Source of the DNA: Gerris lacustris
Lineage: Eukaryota; Arthropoda; Insecta; Hemiptera; Gerridae
DNA length: 64,000 nucleotides
Assembly: GCA_951217055.1 (NCBI GenBank)
Contig: OX578284.1
Location: 23,185,187-23,249,186, forward strand
Direction: 5' to 3'
Shown: positions 59,301 to 64,000 of the stretch, in pieces
Numbering within the stretch: position 1 is the stretch's first letter
How the letters are laid out: each line of letters opens with the position of its first letter
Made by a program: the position numbers and the translations under genes
Notes under the pieces: generated by a model
Told to the model about the DNA's origin: nothing
Seen by the model: the letters and a program-made list of their open reading frames with translations, nothing else
Databases searched by the model: none

Positions 59301-62086
59301 CGAGTTGCGTACCGTACTTTATCTACGATTGTTAGATTTTAATAATAAATACAGCAAAAAATAATAAACTTCCTGTATGTAAGTTCGTATTTCTCTTTTG
59401 ATAAAGATGACATTAATTCATTAGTTGCATTTTGTGCAGAATTAATTATTTCTGGAGGAGTATTATTCTCCACATTTTTGTCAAAGTCACTTGATTCACT
59501 CATTGTTTTTCACTAAAAACTCGATATAAACAGTTACTTTAATAAAAGAATGGCAAATTAGTTTTGTTAAATGTAAACAAACTCGTTAATCGTGTGTAAA
59601 GCTGAAGAATTCCTCTTCTTTACCGCACTAGCGTGGTAAAGAAGAGGAATTCTTCAGAACTATGAGACGCGCATGCGCAATGAATACAAGTATGTAAAAA
59701 ATCACTTTCTACGCATCTAAACAGAGATATAATGTTTATATTTCGTATCAATCGTAGATAAATATAATTTTATCAGTAGACTACCAAATGTGATTTTTTT
59801 ATTTTCAGCAATATATGTTGAGCGGTCGTGGTCATTTTCATGATATTCAACTATCGGATTCTTTCAGTAATAGGTGAAAAGATATAAAACTATGTTGTTA
59901 CATTACAACTAGGTTAATTTCATACCTTAATTTAGAAAGTTTTGGACTTTTTTTTTTTTAATGTTCACCCTTCAAATAACTTAGATAATTTTACCTTTAT
60001 TTTAATTACACTGGGTGGTTCACAGGAATATTCAATATCTGAAAGGAGCATTTTAGCTACAAAATAGCTATAATTTTTAGACAAAATGTGTAGATTATGC
60101 CATTAATGAAAAAACTATCAGGTTCGATTTTTTTTTTTTTTTTTTTTTTTTTTTTGAGTTGCTACTCCAGTGAGTAGCCTGAGGCCAGAAACTGCGTACT
60201 ACCATATCCACATGCGTTTTATAGGAAAATGTGCTGCATGTTAGTGCATTAACATTTGAATGGAGCCATAAAGAAACAAACTGCCGATTCTGGGCCCTAG
60301 AAGCTCCCTGGTAGTTGCACAAACCGCCACTGCACATAGACAGCTTCAAGTTAACAGTTTGGTGTGGGGTGAGTTAGCGTTGCGTCATTGGCTCTTACAT
60401 CTTCGACGAGAACGAAGTGGTTACTCAGAATATTACATAAACATGACTTCTTTATACAGGAACAACGTAAAAGGTGTTTATCGATAGACAGCAATTGTGG
60501 TATCAACCGAAAGGGGCTACCCAACACGGCCAGGGCTTCAACAGTAGTGGTTAGAGCTCTTTTTCCAAATTAAGTTATCTTAAATTACGTTGATATTTTG
60601 TGGCCTCCTCGCTCGCCTAGTTGTTAACCTGCAACCTTTTCCTTTGGAATTACCTGAAGGCTGAAGGCACGTACTAAACAGAGAAAACCAAGAACCCTGG
60701 AAGTGCTAAAGGCCGAAATACGGCATGGTATCGGCAATATTAATCGTGCTGCCCTTCAAGTTCATGAAAGAGTGGACATGAACTTCCAAGGCTTTGAACT
60801 TGCATTCAAGAAAACGGGAGTCCCCCCAATGACGAACTTCATAAGTTACACATTTTGTACAAATAAGAAATATTTTATAAAAATTTGACTATTCCTGTGA
60901 ACAACCCTGTATATGTGGCACACGTGTATCACGATGTTTAAATATTAAAAAAAAAATAATAAAAGAAAAAATCACAGGGAAGTACTTACATCCTTTCATC
61001 AAGCAAGTACTTTTTAGGGTTTCGTAGATTATTTTATTTGGCATATACACAATTATATGCTAAAATAACATTTTAATATTTCCCCATCCCGCCCTAAATG
61101 AATGTAAAAAAAAATATATTATAAACAAATTTAAATGGATCCCCACAAAAACAAAAGAAAAAAATAGTGTAGAGTAAGGAGAGTAGAGTAGATGTCCCTG
61201 GTTCGATTCCTCGGAGGGTTACAATGTTTTCTATTGGTAATAACAAAACGTTAAATTTTTTTCAAAATTATAGGACTCGCCGTTATAGGGTGGTTGGGGG
61301 GGGGGGGATTTTGATTTGGGTGAAAATTTGATGCTAAAAACGCAATATTGGTGGTAAAAACTACTCTTTAGTAGCTTTCATTTGATACCACCATCTCAAA
61401 AATTAAATGTTTGACTCACTGCATGTGCACACACAAAATTTGCAATTTTTAAAAATCAAAAAATCCGCCCCGATAATATCATCCCCTTGCCATAAGGTAT
61501 TAGCATGAATTATTTCCATAATTTTAGGACTAGCTGTTATAGGGTGGTTGAGGGGGGGGGGATTTATTCGGGGTGAGATTTTGGCGCTAAAAACGCAATA
61601 TTGGAGGTAAAAAGCACAGTAGTCATAAAAAGTTATGTATATTTGTAATCTACTCTTTAGTAGCTTTCATTTGATACCTAAAATTTACGAAACCCTAAAA
61701 ACTATAACGACTGAAGATTGAAGACACCCAGGTGTGAGCGAAATGTTTTATCGTGAAAATGATTAAATTAAGTTTTCCAAATTTGCACGCATGCAAGAAA
61801 AATTGTTCCGTGCAACCAGTTCCTTGGAGTATGTATGTATACTAAGTTTTAACCTCGAGTCCCTGATAGAAGGGGACAAAATAAATAGTACATGCGCAGA
61901 ATTTTGATTCTTCTTGTCACTATTATAGTGATTTGGGAATGTAATAACATGGTCTATTACCTCCAAACACCTGAGTTGTCTGTTTCCTTGATTTGATCCA
62001 TCATGTGATTCAGCATGGCGCTGTTTACTGAAGTGTACCAAGGAAGTATCTCTGGTATGCTGCTCTCCTCCTTGCTTATTCTTTTC
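34179..62086 (-). CDS. Membrane guanylate cyclase with NIT-like ectodomain (5' partial, 10 exons)
   Basis: Makes cGMP from GTP at a membrane. Ten exons (listed separately) join with matching phases into 440 residues and a stop; the first exon or exons lie beyond the window. Residues ~1-165 form an extracellular segment resembling NIT domains (motif [11 protein letters not shown] at ~61-71; three N-glycosylation sequons NGT, NIT, NAT). A transmembrane helix covers ~181-200, a signalling/dimerisation helix with [20 protein letters not shown] and [11 protein letters not shown] ~214-244, and the cyclase domain ~250-435. Metal-binding Asp 264 (FSDIVGFT) and 308 (GDSYM), guanine-selecting Glu 304 and Cys 376 (YCLFGDTVN), and transition-state Asn 383 and Arg 387 (NTASRMES) are all present, so activity and GTP specificity are expected. 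No kinase-homology domain lies between membrane and helix, unlike natriuretic-peptide-type receptors. Invertebrate NIT-GCs are the best family match; the NIT assignment rests on motif memory. Numbering is within this fragment. Confidence 0.9.
34769..34860 (-). CDS. Guanylate cyclase exon I
   Basis: Acceptor CTTTTAG, donor AAG|GTAAAT; 2 bases + 30 codons. Encodes [20 protein letters not shown] and [11 protein letters not shown], the usual end of a cyclase domain (HIS…RG…IKGKG). Completes the split Ala after STGE. Confidence 0.94.
35119..35337 (-). CDS. Guanylate cyclase exon H (catalytic core)
   Basis: Acceptor TTTTCAG, donor GAAG|GTAATC; 2 bases + 72 codons + 1 base. Encodes [34 protein letters not shown] and [19 protein letters not shown]. 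Cys specifies guanine; Asn and Arg of NTASR stabilise the transition state. The longest and most diagnostic exon. Confidence 0.97.
37894..38188. mobile_element. MITE with ~30-bp inverted ends
   Basis: Left end GTTCACACGATGCGAGTTGA then CTGGTA; right end TACCAGTCAACTCACATCGT then GTAAACGAACCTT. Noncoding inside. Confidence 0.75.
38223..38296. repeat. 21-bp inverted repeat
   Basis: Arms TAGCCTTATTATAGTAAAAT(G) and the exact inverse, about 32 bases apart. Likely the remnant of a small MITE. Confidence 0.7.
39802..39885 (-). CDS. Candidate 84-nt cassette exon of the guanylate cyclase
   Basis: Lies in the 5.5-kb intron between exons G and H. Acceptor GTACAG, donor CGAG|GTGAAT. It has 2 bases + 27 codons + 1 base, so it fits the phase of exon G (…AAT G) and of exon H (GG AAA…) and would insert 28 residues, beginning [19 protein letters not shown], between VRN and GKRHVTEIA without changing frame. 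The peptide is low in simple sequence and looks protein-like. The canonical protein is complete without it, and its polypyrimidine tract is weak. It is either an alternative exon or a chance frame; RNA data would decide. Confidence 0.45.
40878..41001 (-). CDS. Guanylate cyclase exon G (second metal site)
   Basis: Acceptor TTTTTTTAG, donor AATG|GTAAGG; 41 codons + 1 base. Encodes [20 protein letters not shown] followed by [17 protein letters not shown]. Contains the guanine-selecting Glu and the second metal Asp. Its final G pairs with either exon H or the putative cassette at 39802-39885. Confidence 0.95.
41077..42013 (+). mobile_element. hAT element (937 bp) with 8-bp target duplication
   Basis: Flanked by ATGTAAAT at 41069-41076 and 42014-42021. 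Ends CAGGGGTGCCCAACCT and AGGTTGGGCACCCCTG, typical hAT termini with CGGCCCG-rich subterminal sequence. A transposase fragment lies inside; most of the gene is deleted. Confidence 0.92.
41304..41540 (+). pseudogene. hAT transposase fragment
   Basis: The 79-codon frame reads [33 protein letters not shown] and LNLKLQG, the pattern of ZBED/GTF2IRD2-like hAT transposases from the middle of the catalytic domain. The DDE residues are not in this piece, so it is inactive. Confidence 0.75.
42163..42228 (+). pseudogene. Reverse transcriptase C-terminal fragment
   Basis: [20 protein letters not shown] then a stop: the FKYLG block that follows the catalytic motifs in many non-LTR elements. The next ~200 bases may be further decayed ORF2. 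Confidence 0.6.
42520..42609 (-). CDS. Guanylate cyclase exon F (first metal site)
   Basis: Acceptor TTAAAG, donor GAG|GTTTGT; exactly 30 codons. Encodes [20 protein letters not shown]; the Asp of FSDIVGFT is the first metal-binding residue of class III cyclases. The acceptor lacks a strong pyrimidine tract, but reading frame and homology fix it. Confidence 0.94.
42610..44731. other. Intron between cyclase exons E and F
   Basis: AT-rich, with one small MITE (43125-43280). Nothing else recognised. Confidence 0.4.
43125..43280. mobile_element. 156-bp MITE
   Basis: TATGTACCTAGGGAGTAAAG at the left matches the inverse of CTTTACTCCCAAGGTACATA at the right. Confidence 0.75.
44732..44854 (-). CDS. 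Guanylate cyclase exon E (signalling helix)
   Basis: Acceptor GTTATCAG, donor CAG|GTTCGT; exactly 41 codons. Encodes [17 protein letters not shown] and [14 protein letters not shown], the conserved coiled-coil dimerisation linker found just before receptor guanylate cyclase domains. Its direct junction to the transmembrane exon shows there is no kinase-homology domain. Confidence 0.93.
44992..45641 (+). mobile_element. 650-bp inverted-terminal element, copy 1
   Basis: Left AGAGAGAAAAAGTATTTTGA and right TCACAATACTTTCTCTTTAT ends are inverted partners. Inside are CGAACCCGGCCTCTCTCCG and a GACGACAGACAGACATT string before the right end. Copies in the opposite orientation occur near 47797-48100 and 63080-63320. 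The 76-codon frame at 45316 is not a known protein. Confidence 0.65.
46745..47130. mobile_element. Dispersed repeat with GACAGACAGACA signature
   Basis: Contains ATTGACAGACAGACACAGA and CCCTGACGTCAG followed by TTTTGAAATCGGAGACC, a layout typical of abundant insect DNA-transposon relics. No clear ends. Confidence 0.35.
47797..48100 (-). mobile_element. Copy 2 of the 44.99-kb family, inverted
   Basis: The minus-strand translation shares RGMIFLNM and other words with the copy at 45316-45546 read on plus, and the DNA shares CGATTTGAGGTCCCCTG. Interrupted by a G21 run at 48050-48070. Confidence 0.6.
48283..48826. mobile_element. piggyBac-like MITE
   Basis: TTAA at both flanks (48279-48282, 48827-48830), ends CCCTAGAATGCTTTTC and inverted GATAAGTATTCTAGGG. 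A subterminal motif TACGTCATTTTGACGT near the left recurs as TACGTCAAATTGACGT near the right. No transposase frame. Confidence 0.88.
49324..49453 (-). CDS. Guanylate cyclase exon D (transmembrane helix)
   Basis: Acceptor TTTCTAG, donor CAG|GTGAAG. 1 base + 43 codons. Encodes a hydrophilic lead, then the membrane segment [20 protein letters not shown], then RNAVGTIQ. Too short to appear as a long open frame; identified from phase and hydrophobicity between exons C and E. Confidence 0.88.
49575..49783. mobile_element. Dispersed MITE, copy 2
   Basis: Partner of 27266-27502. Ends ATTATGAGTTATGACTTTTG and GTGTCAAAAGTCACAACTCG are inverted. It sits just upstream (minus sense) of cyclase exon D. 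Confidence 0.75.
52699..53346 (+). pseudogene. Gag-like ORF of an LTR retrotransposon (215 codons)
   Basis: Open from ATG to TAG. The N-terminal half is acidic and helical; the C-terminal half has [19 protein letters not shown] and [14 protein letters not shown], the layout of a Ty3/Gypsy-type capsid domain. The frame stops just after AHRFY, where such capsids usually carry on, and no zinc knuckle, protease or polymerase follows. It could be a truncated relic or, less likely, a retained single-domain gene. No matching LTR pair was found; an AAAGGGTGGTATTGTAATGG string at ~54864 could be an old polypurine tract. Confidence 0.6.
53347..55480. other. Probable decayed retrotransposon interior
   Basis: AT-rich sequence after the gag ORF, without readable domains. 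A palindromic word, TAGGAAATT…ATTTTCCTA-like, occurs at both ~54470 and ~54915, which suggests repeat structure. Confidence 0.3.
55485..55925. repeat. Degenerate tandem repeat interrupted by a MITE
   Basis: Units of ~30-40 bases contain AACAGATTGAATAGTTTTGT-like and GTAAACGGCTGTAAACAG-like strings. The array is split by the foldback at 55672-55859. Confidence 0.65.
55672..55859. mobile_element. 188-bp foldback MITE
   Basis: Arms of about 60 bp start ATCGTAGGATTTTTGTGGGT and end in the inverse; they include AAAGGGTTTTTTAATAAA and GTTCACACTTTTGT. TATAATAGTTATG stands on both sides, but it is also the array unit. Confidence 0.8.
55967..56161. mobile_element. 195-bp hAT-like MITE
   Basis: Ends CAGGGGTTCCCAAAACG and ATAGTTTGGGGACCCCTG with GGCC(A/C) subterminal words. 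No matching 8-bp duplication survives. Confidence 0.65.
56348..56476 (-). CDS. Guanylate cyclase exon C (ectodomain to membrane)
   Basis: Acceptor GTTACAG, donor TCAG|GTATTT. 1 + 42 codons + 2 bases, completing Asn from exon B and donating AG to the Arg of exon D. Encodes a helical stretch with [19 protein letters not shown], likely the juxtamembrane helix. The donor is followed on the minus strand by a T tract of over 30 bases (A tract on the plus strand at 56309-56344), an unusual neighbour for a splice site. Confidence 0.88.
57082..57402. mobile_element. MITE with CTAGGGAGTGAG ends
   Basis: CTAGGGAGTGAGATTCAAGT at the left and the inverse, ending TCTCACTCCCTAAG, at the right. The same box recurs downstream at 57425, 57579 and 57752 without inverted partners. 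Confidence 0.55.
57874..58190. repeat. 94-bp minisatellite, about 3.3 copies
   Basis: Units start at ~57876, 57970 and 58064 with TTGATCGTCTGT, then GGATAGGTTGGTGGTTGACA and ACGATTAACTTGGTTCTCAA. A partial fourth copy ends near 58190. The open frame here is periodic and not a gene. Confidence 0.85.
58487..58726 (-). CDS. Guanylate cyclase exon B (NIT-like core)
   Basis: Acceptor TTTTTTCCAG, donor CAA|GTAAGT. 1 + 79 codons + 2 bases. Contains [19 protein letters not shown], the most recognisable NIT-like segment, and aromatic-rich helices ending in [16 protein letters not shown]. Sequons NGT and NIT agree with an extracellular position. Confidence 0.88.
59339..59503 (-). pseudogene. N-terminal fragment of a recombinase-like transposon protein
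   Basis: ATG to TAA, 54 codons. The segments [15 protein letters not shown] and [13 protein letters not shown] follow the pattern PPEI…LLP.KS..RYE..Y.KF found at the start of Crypton-type tyrosine recombinase proteins. Everything after the first helix is missing. Confidence 0.4.
59602..59657. repeat. Perfect 23-bp inverted repeat
   Basis: CTGAAGAATTCCTCTTCTTT(ACC) and its inverse around GCACTAGCGT. Lies inside the element relic at 59190-59765. Confidence 0.8.
60008..60912 (+). mobile_element. mariner-like element, decayed
   Basis: Ends CTGGGTGGTTCACAGGAATA and inverted TATTCCTGTGAACAACCCTG. About 900 bp with a T31-type tract inside. Weak transposase traces remain on the plus strand. Confidence 0.8.
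60600..60800 (+). pseudogene. mariner-like transposase C-terminal traces
   Basis: WPPRSP at ~60602 and [20 protein letters not shown] at ~60683 correspond to the usual WPARSPDL…YLWG…RPRTLEELK end of a DDE transposase. Frameshifts and stops separate them. Confidence 0.65.
61013..61698. mobile_element. DNA element with TTAGGGTTTCGTA ends
   Basis: TTTTTAGGGTTTCGTA at the left and TACGAAACCCTAAAAA at the right. The interior has a diverged ~250-bp duplication (TTATAGGGTGGTTG plus a G run, then AAAACGCAATATTGG and TCTTTAGTAGCTTTCATTTG), at ~61280 and ~61530. Confidence 0.7.
61961..62086 (-). CDS. Guanylate cyclase exon A (ectodomain)
   Basis: Acceptor TTCTAG before 62086, donor GAG|GTAATAG after 61961. 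It carries 1 + 41 codons + 2 bases. The encoded segment ends NSGVWR and runs straight into the next exon's FLIVLKNLL, as in NIT-type ectodomains. It begins mid-codon, so at least one more exon must lie upstream; I found none between 62087 and 64000. Confidence 0.82.
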
Positions 62087-62525
62087 CTAGAACATACAAA
62101 CAGGAATATCGTATTGAAATACAATCATTGCATATTAAAAGGAAATCGCCAGGATTCAAAACTTGTAGCCACACTTTAGTAAATGTTCATCTTGCAGTCA
62201 TCTTTTAATCTTTTAGCTAACAGTTGTTGAGTATAACTAAGTACCCAAAAAATGCAGGTGCGGCATGTCCGGTTAAAAACCGTCTAAAGATATAAAATAA
62301 AAAAAACGTGTTTAGGGCTCATAATTTTCTTGTGTATTTAAGATAGTTTCTATGAATCATAATCTACAGCTTATGTTCCGAGAATGAGGCGTCAGCAAAC
62401 ACTCTCAAGCCCCTTACTAGCTATATCACTACAGCCTTGGCAGTTCCCATTTAATCCAACATGCTCAGCAACTAAGATTAAGTGCAATACATTCGAAATC
62501 GCACTGTAACGAAGGTAAGTCATAC
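62087..62525. other. Upstream cyclase intron sequence
   Basis: No exon found that could supply the missing N-terminus. Confidence 0.35.
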
Positions 62526-63026
62526 CAGTGGCGTATCCAGGGGGGGGGGGGCACAGGGGGCACGTGCCCCCTCCAGACGGGCCCAGACCCGATAGAATAA
62601 AAACAAAAAAAAATAATGCCTTTTTTTTAAATACATATTTTTACATTCACCTCATATTCAATTTCACCTCAGAAATGCATAAAAGCGCTGTTTTGAGAGG
62701 TAATATTTTCAAAATTTTCCGGGGGAGGGCCCCCGAACCCCCCGCCATAGATCCCCCCCTCAATAATTAACTGCAGACAACGCCCATGACTTACAGTAAG
62801 ATATTGTACTGTAAGCATCAGCGTAACGAATACGTTCTAAAACAGTTATTGTTACTTGGGCGCGGAGATTGTTTTTTTTTTGAGGGGGGGGGGGGGGGGG
62901 GGGGGGGGCATCAGCATGTTGAATAAGTAGTTCCCTTTTCTTGTTTCCACTACGATTCCCCCCCCCCCCATTCTAAACTGACTTAGAATGTGCCCCTTCC
63001 AGACCTAGCAGCAGGATACGCCACTG
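62526..63026. mobile_element. hAT-like element with CAGTGGCG ends
   Basis: CAGTGGCGTATCCAG and inverted …GGATACGCCACTG. Rich in G and C runs, including G25 at 62884-62908. The flanking 8-mers (AGTCATAC, TGAGCTTA) do not match, so age or rearrangement is likely. Confidence 0.7.
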
Positions 63027-63079
63027 TGAGCTTATATACACAAATAACCACCTCTAAATAATAGTCTTTTAAACACGAA

Positions 63080-63320
63080 TCTAGCAATATAAGCCATTTT
63101 CCCCAGTAAAAATAGCTTTAAACACGGGTGGAGAGAGGCCGGGTTCAATTCCCCGTCGATGAGAAGTTATTTTTGTGAAAAATTGTCACTTTTATGATAC
63201 ATTTTGATGTAATGTTTAATAAACATTACATGTACCCACGCAAAACTCTTATATGAAAAAGTTTGAGTTGTCTCGACCGACTATTTTGAGAATAATTATG
63301 GCCCTGTATCTTCGAAATAA
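63080..63320 (-). mobile_element. Copy 3 of the 44.99-kb family, inverted fragment
   Basis: GAGAGAGGCCGGGTTCAATT and TTATATGAAAAAGTTTGAGT plus TGTCTCGACCGA match the 45-kb copy in reverse. Confidence 0.55.
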
Positions 63321-64000
63321 AGCGATTTTCTAAAAACCGTTTAAGACGTAATTATTCGCAAAATATTTCAAGGAATAGCCCCTTAATTTGGGCCGCATTT
63401 TTAGTATATACCCTGTATATATACATGTAAGACAAGGTAAAATAAAAAAAATAAAAAATAGATTAAATCCAATGTACATTGCCAGTAAGCGCAGTACAAT
63501 CAAGGAAAAAGCTTACTACTTCGCAGTTAACATCTCTACAAGTACGGAATTAAAGAAAAATTAAAACCTCTCTAAAAAGAATTAAAGAAAAAGGAGAAAA
63601 CAAATACTGAGAAGAGAAACTAATTATTATTTAAGCTATAATTAAAAAACAACGTTTGCCTATTCAGGTTATTAATTAAAAAATAACATTCACCAAATAA
63701 ACTAATTGAAACAAAATTATATTACTATAATTAAATTAAAAAAAGAGAAAAATGTTAAGTATATATCTTAAGAAAAATCGAAAGATTATTATTATTCTTA
63801 TATTCTTTGTCTTTGCACATTATTTAAACAAAGCAGTTTACTATTTACAACTAATGTTACTTAACGACGTATGACGTATATAAGACACCCATAAGCCCTA
63901 ATAATTTTTTATTACGCCTAACGTTTATCTTTTAACATTTAACGTTGTTTTTATGAGATCAATAAGATCTTATAATAATCTTAACTCCTAGATGCAAACA
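63321..64000. other. AT-rich sequence at the window end
   Basis: Nothing recognised on either strand. Confidence 0.3.

Larger units (their letters stand above)
59190..59765 (-). mobile_element. Crypton-like or related DNA element relic
   Basis: Contains a GC-rich region with GAGCGATAGCGAGGGTAGTA and CGCACGAGTTGCG, the words TTTATCTACGATTG (59330) and its inverse CAATCGTAGATAAA (59750), a 54-codon N-terminal fragment and a perfect palindrome. The layout is known from insect repeats linked to tyrosine-recombinase elements; the assignment is tentative. Confidence 0.4.

Noticed and set aside
61190..61215. tRNA gene suggested by GGTTCGATTCC (also near 51030, 45231 and 63135)
   Set aside because: The B-box-like word stands alone. 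No A box, cloverleaf or acceptor stem is present; some cases lie in dispersed repeats.
62528..62770. 80-codon frame rich in Pro/Gly
   Set aside because: It translates the G-rich end of a hAT-like element.

Overview
The window looks like a transposon- and satellite-rich piece of an AT-rich invertebrate genome, most probably an insect. The reasons are split exons with GT/AG introns, insect-type non-LTR retrotransposons, hAT, piggyBac, mariner and MITE relics, and introns of up to 6.9 kb. I cannot name the species. No prokaryotic feature is present.

The only clear host gene is on the minus strand from about 62.1 kb down to 34.2 kb. It encodes a membrane guanylate cyclase, and its 5' end lies outside the window. 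Ten exons join in phase to a 440-residue C-terminal part: an ectodomain like the nitrate/nitrite-sensing (NIT) type, one transmembrane helix, a short signalling helix and a class III guanylate cyclase domain with all key residues, then a natural stop. There is no kinase-homology domain. One intron holds a phase-compatible 84-nt exon candidate that would insert 28 residues into the catalytic domain.

Layout: 0-0.4 kb foldback MITE. 0.8-6.27 kb broken I/Jockey-group non-LTR retrotransposon (ORF1 with zinc knuckles, endonuclease), split by a 2.26-kb composite hAT insertion with a perfect 8-bp target duplication. 6.27-8.3 kb AC-rich and ATAATC-type satellite in higher-order units. 8.3-20.42 kb a 12-kb satellite of a 13-bp unit that runs G/T-rich to 14.94 kb and then inverts to C/A-rich, a giant head-to-head palindrome. 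20.4-34 kb intergenic DNA with many MITEs and palindromes and a young 5'-truncated non-LTR insertion (31.19-33.51 kb). 34.2-62.1 kb the cyclase gene, its introns filled with hAT, piggyBac, mariner-like, Crypton-like and gag relics and minisatellites. 62.1-64 kb upstream intron or intergenic DNA with another hAT-like element.

The transposon genes are broken and act independently of the cyclase gene. No multi-gene system is visible. The points of most interest are the inverted satellite and the cyclase with its possible cassette exon.
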